Source: Forficula auricularia (Eukaryota > Arthropoda > Insecta > Dermaptera > Forficulidae). From it: a stretch of DNA of 64,000 nt. Every line of letters begins with the position of its first letter. Positions within the stretch are counted from its first letter, which is position 1. Below, piece after piece: positions 22,601 through 34,600 of the stretch. A program made the position numbers and the translations under genes. Under the pieces are notes generated by a model. It was not told where the DNA came from and did not search any database. It was given only the letters and a program-made list of their open reading frames with translations. The stretch spans positions 17,057,397 to 17,121,396 of the forward strand of contig JALMQS010000225.1 in assembly GCA_024734495.1 (NCBI GenBank), given 5' to 3'.

Positions 22601-25600
22601 TACAAGTCCCTTTGGTTAAGTTTTATTTATAAGAGATTTTTTTTCTACAATTATTAAATTATAGGGTATAAAAGTGATAGTGTGACGTTACAATACAGGG
22701 GGCTTTATGAAAATGTAATAGAATGTGACACGGGGGCTGGGGGAGGGTCTAAAAATATTGAAATTCGAACCTAACCATCTGCTGTGGTTGTCTAAATACA
22801 GGCGTTGCCATCAAGTGCTGCCATCTGTTCAATACAAAGCGGCCATATTGAGAATTAAATAAAATTATTTCTTTATATTAGTATAAGTATGAAATTATAC
22901 AATATTTTGTACAAAAAATAAACAAATCATTTCTAAATCCGATGTATTTTATGCTCCTTAATATCAAAGGTTCCGTTTAAAAAGAAAAACAGATCACAAT
23001 TAATTTCGCTACAATATCTGTGTTTCTTTCACCCAACGAGGTGCTACAAAAATTATAGAAGAGGTAAACAGATGTCGAAAGTTTGGGAAACACTGCATTT
23101 AACAATTTAGTTAGCTTAGTGTGTCCGGGTCGGAGGTCAGGGTTGTTACAGTATTTTTTTTCGATCCCAGGAGTGGTTATGTGCAAATGCCCAGGGGCAC
23201 TGATTGCAGAAAGGGTACAAATAATGTTTTTTAGTATTTTGAGATTATGACGTCATTAAGGGGGACGGCTAATATATATAAACAAGAATTGCCGATTTAA
23301 TTTAATAAGAGATAATTGATGGATTTATTGTTACATCCCGAATATCTAACTATTGAGTCGGTAGAAACTAAATCGAAATTTGATTACAAGATTCTACCAA
23401 GTCAAACAGACAAACAAACAAACAGACAGAGGAAGCAAGTAAAAATAAAGGCGCAATAATTTATAAAGAATAATCAGTGAGAGACATACTTGGCTTTGTC
23501 ATTTTGTAATTTTTGTTTTTTTCCTTCTTTTGTGGTTGGGGCGTCTTTCATTTTTTCAATTTCATTTCGAATTTTTAAAAAATTTCTCACAGTCAAAGTA
23601 AAAAAAATTGTATTTGCAGACAACAGAATTGCCAACGGTACTACATAATAAATCAGTTTTCCATGTCCTTTGTCTGAAAAACAAAACAAAAACATATTAC
23701 ATTATACCTACTACAGCAGCGTTTCTTAAACTATTGCTTGTGACTATAAATGGGGTAGCAAAGTGTAATGTTAGAGTAGCAAAAATTTAATTCAGATACA
23801 CATGAATTTAAAGAAAGATTAGTCGCAATCATTTATTTATCTTTAATTTATTATATTTCTTATTATATAACTTTTCAAGGATATATCCTCAGTAAATGGC
23901 TCTCATTTTTTTCTGATAAAAATATTTTCTTCGTTCCCTAATTTAATTTAATTTATAATTGTCTTTCGACGCGGCCTCGTTGTGATTGCGCCCCGGGGTA
24001 AAGAAAAAATTATTTTCGACTTTTAGGTTTGGGTCATTCCGAGGGGTGAACCGCGATTGAAATTATGTCTACACCGCCTTTGGAATTATTTTGGAATTCA
24101 TTAGATAATCTATTGTATTCTACTGTCTTCTACTTGGAAATGAAAGTGGAAGTGGAAGTAGGTGTACACGATTTTAGGTCGCGGTTCACCCTTCGGGTCA
24201 ATCTATTTCAAATCACCCCCATGCAAAAATGTTGCTCAACATTTTTTATTTTCCTGATTTTTTTATCATGAGTACTCTATAGGTGGACAATCACAAAACA
24301 CTACTTTGCGGAAAGTTTAATATTTATATAAACCACGTTTTTTTATTAAAATATGCCCAACCACCATTTTAAAAATGGCTGACAAAAAAAAACTATGACA
24401 TATAAATTTTTTCAAGTAGTGTTTTTTGACTGTCCATCTATAGGGAACTCATGATAAAATAAGCTGACGTGTTCTGATGTGGCCATCCACTTGCCTTTAA
24501 CATACAACCTGGCCCCTCACTTATATTTAATAAAATTATTTATAATCATGTAGGGGAGGGGGTTAGTTTTTGCATTTTTAGACTTCTGGAGTCCCACTGA
24601 TTATGTATACAAAATTTGGTTGATTTTGCTCAAATAGCCTAGATTTTTAATTTTTAACCCCCTCCACCCCCTTAATTTTGGGTCGATATGAAAAAAATTT
24701 AATCAGCTCTTAATCTTAATGGGCTAAAACTACCTGTAAAATTTGGTTTCGATATTCACACTAGTTTTTGAGCTGGCTAGTCCACAAAAATTTGGTAACC
24801 CACAAACTAACTACAGACTAACAGACAGACTAACTAAAAGACATTGTGACACAAATATTGCATTTTTTCAAAATTTCGAACCTCATTACGACACGGTTTA
24901 ACATTATCCAATTAATATGAAACTTTGTTTATATTGTAGAAAATTTAATCTAGTTTTAAAATGTATTTGTTGGAAACGTGCTCCTTCATGTTCAAAATGG
25001 GAAAAAATCGAAAAAAGTGCGATTTTTAGGGATATTCAAAAGTGATCCTGGGGGCTGTTTTTTGGATCCCCATTAAAAATTGAACTACTAGGCTAATTTT
25101 GTATTTATTTTTTTAATCAACGCGCAAATTTGTCCTCTTTAATTTACTATAGAACGGTTATTTGTAAAATATGAACTGATTTCGAGTTATAAGCGAAAAA
25201 CTGGAAAAGGTCCGAAAATTTCCAGTTTTTTCGGCTGCCAAAAGTTGTCCCCCAGATTTCGAAATCGCAAACTTAGATTTGGCACACCTACACCATACCA
25301 AACGACCCTAAAAAATATTTTCTCGCAATTAATATAAGCTGAAACCCCCCTATTTACTGGGCTATATGGGAACATAATTTTTTTTAGGATCTACATTTTT
25401 CAATCTGTATTGATTTGTTAAGAATAAAATTAATCTCATAGCATAAATAGTTATTGAGATATTGACTCGATTTTTCTCGGGGGGGGGGGCAGTGCCCCAT
25501 GTGCCCCCCTTAACTATGCCTATTATTCACCCGTTTGTGAATGATTGGGAGGCGTTTGAATATAATTGAATCGGTCATTTTGAAAAGGGTCATCTCCATT

Positions 25601-28600
25601 TTTTTTTAAATTTGTCTATCTCTCAGACTTAGCTCCTTTTCAAACTAAATGGCAAAAACTGACCCTGCTTAGCTGCTTTAGATGGCTAGAAATTAATCGT
25701 TTTCAAATGTAATTCATGAATGAACATACAAAAAAAAAATGATTTTGTGAAAAAATGGAGATGACACATTTTCAAAATGACCGATTCAACTATTCTCAAT
25801 GTTTTAATTCAAAAATAGTGTTTAATTATTTATTAGAGTTGATTAGGTACTTTTACCTGAAAAATAACATTTGCCATGTTCAGCTATATTGGGTCTGTAG
25901 TCTTCAGGAATATTAGGAGAGTTTTGGATTAAAACACAAACTGATGTGAATATGATTGGTAATCCGGTTGCATAGAGAAAGTACATTAAAAAACGCTGTC
26001 TTTCCATTTGGCGTTTCGAATTTTTGGAAGTGTGACCAGAATGGGATCGACTGAAATATTAAGAGAAAAAAAATGGAAAAATGGAAAATTCAAATAAATA
26101 AATAATAAAAAATTCTTACCCAAGTGTCCACCAAATATCAAAACATCGAACATTCATCCACCCGATAGCAGACAGGAAGCTAAAATAAATTCCATGCCCT
26201 GAAAAATAAATATTAACAAATAAATAGTTACAAGTTATTTTATTAAATTGAAACTATAGTCTAGTTATAAATAAATTTAAAAATTTATTATTCCAGCCAG
26301 TGACGTAACTATACCGTTTGAGGCCCGTGGCAAATTAATCGAATGGGGCCCTCTCCCACCAAATATAAAAAGGCTCGTAAAGTAGGTACATAAAACGCTA
26401 TTGTAATTAGTTGATTTTCTAGTAACTTTTAATTTAAAGAGCGTACTGGACTGATATCACAATTTTTGTTTTAGTACAAAATGTTTATTATTAAAATTCC
26501 TTTTTTCGGGCTTTTTGTTCAGCAAAAGTTTTAATGACATCATCAAAGTTCAAATTTCTGGCCTTGGAATGTTCGATGGATAGAATAGCCAAGTTGCGTA
26601 ACCTTTCTTGTCCCATAGAATTTCTTAAATAAGTTTTTATCAATTTCAATTTTGAATATGATCACTCGGCACTAGCTATAGTCACAGGAATGGTTAAAAA
26701 TAACAGAAATGCACTGCACACTTCAGGAAAGCTTGAAGAAATAAAATGATTCTTTATTATTAATAAATCAGCAAGTTCTCCTATAAATAGATGACGTTTG
26801 TATTTCGTGTCTAAAAGCGGATCGAAAGCTGAGAATTTCCTTGGCAAACGAGATAGATATGTTTTTTTTTACTTATGGAAAGTGGTGTAGGTTTTAGGTG
26901 AAACATGATGTTAGTTAATAGAGTAAAGGGTGTGTAGTTTCACAGTGAATGAAATAAAACTCAAAGAGGTTTATACAAACTCAATATATTTCGGATTATT
27001 AGTCCATCATCAGGAGTTTACAAGTTAATACTTGTATTAATACAAGTATTAACTTGTAAACTGTATTAATGCAAGTATTAACTTGTAAACTCCTGATGAT
27101 GGACTAATAATCCGAAATATATTGAGTTTGTATAAACCTCTTTAGTTTTATTTCATTCACTGTAAAACTACACAACTTTACTCTATTAACTAGACTAGAT
27201 ATGTCTTTTTTATATAAATCGACAAATACTAAAGCCTTTTCCAATAAATCGGTGTCATTTAAATTTGGCAAAGTGGTAGATTTCAAAAAACTGAAATTGG
27301 AAACAATTTCATTCATTCCAAGGAAACGCGATCTTAATTGGTCAATGATGAAGTCTAATATACGATAGAATCACTATAGTTCACTTTAAACAACCTTTCA
27401 GGATCTTGGAGACGTTCATCCTTGCAAATTTCATCAAAATGACGTTTCACCTTTCTCTGACGAGTTTTAGGAAATTCAGGGTTTATAGACCATTTTTTGC
27501 AATACTATTATATTTGCTTGCATTTTTAAATCTCCAAATTTATTTCGATACTTTTCAAGGTCTTCCAGGCAGACTTGCAAGCGCGTTGAGCTATTTGAAA
27601 GATCGATGGCTTTAGATTGAAGTGCTTTAGAGCAGTATTCCGAAAAATGTGTGCCGCGGTACATTGGTGTACCGTGGTCATTAGTTGGTGTGCCGCGGAA
27701 AAAAAGCAAGTTTTGTGAAGATAATACTCAAAGCTGAGGGTTATGCGAGCAGTCTTATCAACGATTGCTCTAAATTTTGATCCCCTGTCCTCATTTAAGC
27801 AGGCTCACATTTCTCATTAAACATCTTTTCATATATTATAAATAAAACCCGTGAATCTATTATTTATTATTAAAATGGACATGAACCAACTACATTTTTC
27901 ATAGTATATTTATTAAATAAATATTAAATAAACATTGGTTTTTTCTTTGGCGTACCTCTAAAACAGGGGTATCCAAGCTTTTAGCTTCCCTGGGCCACAT
28001 TGAAAGAATTTGAGCTGTTTTGGGTCACACATAAAATACACTAAAGCTAATAATAGCTGATGAACAAAAAACGTAGAATATGTATTTAATATGCTTAAGG
28101 AATTAAGCTTTGTTACTTTATAAAATTTTTATTATAAATGTAAGAGACAAATCAGCAACATAAAATTTTAGTGAGAAGTTTGTCATTGTTTTTGGGACAT
28201 AAATCCTTCGATATTTGCCACAAAAGAATTCTCAGTGAATTCTCAAAATGCTCATCAAATATTTTAAATCTAGCTTCATTCTTTGGGTGCTTCATACTTG
28301 AAAATAGATACTTGAATAAATAAAATTAATTAAGAATCACTTTATGAATATCTCATTACAAAATAACGTGTTAGATTCAAAAATTCATTATTTAGGTCAT
28401 AAATTAATAGCAAGATAAAAATATTGTATTTTTCAGTAATATCACTGGGATTTTTAGTCGCAATCTCATAAAGTTTGTAAGTTTGCGATTTTTTGTAGGG
28501 CCACATTGAGAGCCATCTAGGGCCGCGGTTTGGACAAGCCTACTCTAAAATTTCTTGATTTAGTAGGTGTATCTTGAACACAAGAAGTTTGCGTAACACT

Positions 28601-31600
28601 GCTTTAGAGGGGGCGTCGATGGACTGTAAAATTTTGCAATGGAAAACCAGTAATGAAGTTGTAGTTTTCGACCTTTTTCTTCAGTAAAATAGCTTCATTA
28701 CTCTCATCTGCTTTGGAATTTAATAGAGTGGTTTTTATAAGCGATTTTTGAAATTATATAACAATTAAAACTTTTTGCTTTAAAAACTATTTGCCTTCGA
28801 ATATAATCCAACCGAACTGATATTTGCTAAAGAGTTGTATTTTTTTTCTATTTTACATTAATCTGTAAATCTGTATCTATCTTAAATATAGTTTTACTTT
28901 CTGAGACGCCCGACCCTCCCCCTATTTCGGATGGTTGGTTTTTTGCATTTCTTTAAACAAATATCGTCAGAAATTAGATCCTCTACCACTTTTCTTCTAT
29001 TGGAATTTTCCGTAGAGTCAATTTTGGGGTCAAAATATCAAAATGTTCTATAGCAATTATTTTAAGCTAAGCTTTTATTGTCTCCTTCAATATTTTAAGC
29101 TAGAAAACATGTGATCTAAATACGCATAAAATATCATAAAAATATCTCCAGCCGTTTTTTTGCTAATTTGCTCAGGCAGACAGGCTGGAATTTTGTTGAA
29201 GGTGTTCTTTTCTTAATTTGTGGGGATTATTTATTTATATATTTATATTTATTTATCCATCTTGTGCATTAGAAACTTGTGCTCTGAGCCAGTTTGCCTT
29301 ATATGGGCAGTGAAATAAAAAAATTAAAAAATACAAAACAAAAACTAAAGAAATAATAAAATCATTACAAATCCAAAAGTTAGGACAAAAAAAATTACAG
29401 TTTTGGAATGTCAACAATGTAGATATAGACAAAAACTTAATTTTATAAATACAGTGAAACCCATCAAATCTGAACTAATTGGGGATCTAGCATGTTCGAA
29501 TTTCAATTTGTTCGAAATAGCCGAAAGCAGCTTCGACAATTGAAGATAACTGATATCAAGTGAAAGATAAAGTGATATTTTGTTTCTATTATTATTTCAT
29601 TGTTTTGCAAAGTGATTAACCTAAAGAATTTCAATAACCAACTTTTACCGTTTTTCAATCCTAGATACACTTTGTTAGGTATGCTAACTTTACTTTGTTA
29701 ATTTTTCAAATAATTATGTAAAATAAGGTATATTTTAGAATATATACATAATTGTTTTATGACTAAATAAATAAGTTTCTCTTTCGGATTTCCGGGGTTC
29801 GGATTTGAGGGGTTTCACTGTATATATAGGTACAAGACATAGAAGATAATAATTTATGATAGATACTTACCTACAAAGTAGCAATAGTAATTACTCATAG
29901 GTATTAAATGCATAGAACCAATTGACAAGTAAAGAATGAACAGCCAAAAAGCGTAGCAGATGAGAGTTTTGCCGTGGAGATTGAACAACCGAGGAACAAT
30001 TAAATAGACAATAATGGTGAGCACAAGAAACAAACAGGAGAAGATGAAGCCAATTACTTTGACATAGCCAATTGGTTCTACGTTGTCTTTCCCACACATT
30101 AAAACAGTTAAGCCTAAAAAATACAATAGAAGATATAATTAAGTTTTTATAAATTTATTCGTTTTTATATCTTTATTGTATGAAATGATCAATTTTCGAA
30201 TATATATGGTATACCCTCGGTTTTTCGTAAATAATTCTCGTACGATTTCGATGAAAGTCACAGGTTCGGAGAATTCGATATGACAGATTCTCATTTTCGG
30301 GTCACTTTAATTGGATTGTTCTTTTTCTTAATTAAAGTAATTAATCACAGGTGGGCGTGTCATAAGAATTATTTTTGAATAGTGTACGTTCTAAAGTGCT
30401 AAAAATGTAGAACCGAGATAATTAAATAATAATAATAGTATCTTGGATAGTAGTAAACATTTTTTTAGCTTTAAATATATATTTTTTAAGTAATATAACT
30501 TCTTTTAAGTAAGACCTCTGAGAAAACTAAAAAAACATTTTAATTTGACTGAAAAAAAATATTGAAAATAGGAAATCGTAAAGGGTCTAATTGTGTTATT
30601 ATTTATTTCTTATTTCTATGAAGGGTCTAAGTACCACAAACCATTACTGAAAACATTAAGGAATTGTCTTAAGCAACTCAACCAATCCAAAACATCAAAT
30701 CTACGCCGATAATCATTAAAAGTTCTTTCCATACTTTATAGCCCTGAGTTTACTCACTATTCTTTTTAACATAATCTTTATAACTGTTCTTAAAACCAGG
30801 TTTACACATTCACGATCGGGCCTCGCCACTCGCGAGTCGATGTAAACAGGTTCGTCTCTACGTTAATTCAATAAATCGAATGTTTCCTACATTTGATTCA
30901 ATCGCGAATCAAAGTAGGTGATTTTTGTCAAATATTGAGTGAAATTAATATCTGAACTTAGGTATATATTTCTAACTTGAAATAATAATGTTAAATAAAT
31001 TAATAATTTTTCTCATTAATATATCAAAGAATAATTGATATATTAACGAGAATTGTTGTGACCGCGCTTTTTTGAAAAATATTAGTATATCGCTAGACTA
31101 CTGCGGATGAAGCTATTGGAGTCTGCGGAGTCTTAATTCTGGACCAAGAGAGAAAAAGATGTGATCCATTTAGCTACAATCCAACGTCATTTTGCGTATA
31201 GCCCGCATGTCACTTGGATGGATCATCAAATGAATTTGAAATCTGAGATATATATCTTTTTCAAAAAAGCGCGGTCAAAACAATTCTCGTTAATATATCA
31301 ATCATTCTTTGATATGTTAATGAGAAATATTAGAGGGGTCAGTAGTGCAATCGGTTAAATCACCAACTTTTCGAATCTGATTAGGAGAACATCAACCTAG
31401 ACTTCATCAGTTTGATCCCAGCAAGAAGCAAAGTGAATTTATTTGAAAATAATAAAAAACCGGCCCCTCGGCTCCAGAAACTAACATTCTCTGGTTCTAC
31501 AAAACCTCGCGCATGGGCAGGACAAAATTTCGTAACAAGAAACCATGAATCGTGAGAGGCAAAAACAAGATTAGCCCAGGTGGTAACCAATCCACCCACC

Positions 31601-34600
31601 CTCGAGTGGCAACCGGGCATTCAGATTCTGGGGGACCTGGACCATCACGAAGTCAAGGAAGAAACAATGGAACAATAACGCCAAAAATCCATACATACCT
31701 GTGCACCTTTAACATCAACACACTCATCCGGCCAGGAAAAATTACATAGCCTTACCATGGAACTCGATAACACGTTCCGGAAAAAGATAGAGGCGTGGAA
31801 GGTCCAACCAGAAAGAAACATCAAGCTTTGCGTGATCCCAAGGGTCCAAACGCAACAAATAATAATAATAATAATGGGAAAAATTATAAATTTAGTTAAT
31901 TCAATAAATAATTATTTAAATTCCCTAATTTAATATATAATAATATTTGCCATGACCTATTAGTGGGTTTTAAAAATGAAAAACCAATTAGTTAATAAAT
32001 GCGCAGAGCTGTGTAGACACTGGCTTTGGTGCTCGCGCCTCGCCTCGCCACTCGCGGGCACTCGCGAGTCTATTTGGCTCCCAAGGCGAGCGCCGTGAGT
32101 AACGAGGCGAGCGGCGAGCTGAATGACGAGTGAACCGATTACATATTCGCCTCGCGCGAATTTGTAAACCTGGCTTAAGATATTTTAATAAAAATATGAG
32201 ATAAAATGGTGACCCTTAACAAGAGACACATTTCCTTACAGATTTGAATTATGTAAAATTTAATAAATTACATTTAATAAATAAAATGCATTTTGTAATG
32301 AAGGATTGCATATTTACATTTTAGAAATGCCCAATTTTAATAACTTACCATGCGGATAGAAGTCAACTTGAAAATTATCAATACAGAACCGATCGTTTTC
32401 TATTATAACATTGTCTTCGCCTTGGAGCAATCTACCATCGTTTAACAAATGCCATTTGTGGCTCGTTTCATTCGGATCCAAGCGATATACCTTACAATTC
32501 ACCTTATGCAAGAGTGAATAGCTGCCAGGAGTTTCTACTTGAGTCAAATTACCACCCGAATCTGAAAATAATAATCAAAAATTTAAAAAAAATTTAGATT
32601 TGGTTTCCATGGGCGCAGGCAGGACTATTTTCAGGGGGGTGCATCTGCATCAACACACTATACTATTAACTATTAAAATATAATTTATATTAGTACATCC
32701 TTATAAGTAGGCATATAATATTAGACATTTATGTTATGTCAATTAAGTTAATGTCAAATTCAAATCAATTCTTAATCTTTTTCTGTTTATTTTCTTTAAT
32801 TACAGGGGGGCGCAAGTGCACCCCGTTGCACCCCCCCTCCCGGCGCCCTTGGTACTTTCACTAATTATATAATCGTCTGTTCAATAAGCTTGCATGTTTC
32901 AATAATATAATCATCTTTTTACATTATCCAATGAGAATAAAGTATAAGATTGAAGGAATTTTTGGAGACGGACTGATAAGTGAATTAAGTGGATATCGAT
33001 GAGGCAGTCCAAAAAAATAATATTTTATATATATATATATATATATATGTTTGATTAAAAAAAAATTGTATATAATTATATATTAATTGTATTTATAAAA
33101 AAATTTGTGATGGTCTTGTTTGTAATGATGGCCAAATCCCATTTTAATTAATTACAGACCCTGAAGAAGGAGTGAAAAGCCTCCGAAACGTCGGTTTTAT
33201 GAATAAAAAGATAGTTTAAATCAGTGGTGCCCAACCCTTTTTTGTCCGCGGGCCGGATTCAATATGACATAGGATCTCGCGGGCCGGATTCTTTATAATT
33301 GTATATCTTAGCAGCACCTTTAATTAAAAAAACGCAACATTTTCAATGAATTTGAACTATATTTTTACAAGATTGTCAGTGACACTAAAAATATTGATGT
33401 ACATAATAATGTAGAAATATTTGATTTTAATTATCAATATGATTTATAATTTTTTTAGATATTTTACAAAAAATACATATTTAGTGTCAACTCGCTCGCG
33501 GGCCGGATTGAGCCTCTTCGCAGACCGGATCCGGCCCGCGAGCCGTAGGTTGGGCACCGCTGGTTTAAATTATCTTCTTTTTTGGGACTACCTCATCGGT
33601 ATCCACTTAAGAATAAAGTATTTTTTAACATTTATTTATTAATTAACCATTTGTCTGCTTCTCTATCGTAAATTAAGAAACAACTAGAATGTTACATGGC
33701 CATCAATAATTTTTATAAAATTCTTTCTTAAATTATATTTATTTATTATTTTTTTGTGATTTTTCGGGTAAATTCTTTCGTATACAAAAGAGAAAACAAA
33801 TTAATGAATATTTAAAACATTTTTATTATTCAAGTTTAATCATATAAAAACGGGGCATAAACTCGAAAAAAATAATTTCAAAACTGTTAATAGAGAGGAT
33901 AACAACTACAAAAGATTCAAACAATGTACCCAACACCTAAAACAAACAACAAGATTTTAAATTCGCTGATTTCTATCAGAATACTTGGAAGACATGATTC
34001 TTAATGTCTTTCTATTTTTGAATCAAATTCCCAGATTTAAAATAGATATATAATTTGACACGAAAATAGTTTCAGTTCATGACTAGCGTTTTATGGTGAG
34101 CAACATTTTACGAAATCACTTTATATTAGCTTCTGAGATACGTAGTCAATTAAAAGAAGTAAGAAATTTAACAGTGAGCTTAAGAACAGTTAGAAGGCTG
34201 GCAGAAAGAAATTTAAAAGTTTTCAGGCCTGTTCAAGCCCCACAGCCGATTGGACAATGCATCAAGGTAGAAATGTTCTCTTCTCGGATGAAACCAAAAT
34301 ATCATTAATTGGTCCAGATGATCGTCACCGAGTGTATTGATGTCCGAACGAAAGGTTTTCACCTTGTACCATAGTGAAAACGGTTGGTTTTCAAGGTGGA
34401 TCCATTATGCTCTGGGGTGGCATTTCTTATGAAACCCGCATGGACAGTGATTTTACAAAGAGGTGCAATCAATGCGTTAAGGTACTTGGAAGCTGGCTTG
34501 GAACCACATGTTATCCCTTTTGGACCTTTTATTGGAGAAGATTTTCTTCTTATGCAAGATAACCCCCGGCCACACTTCGCGAGAATTGTTACTGAGTATC

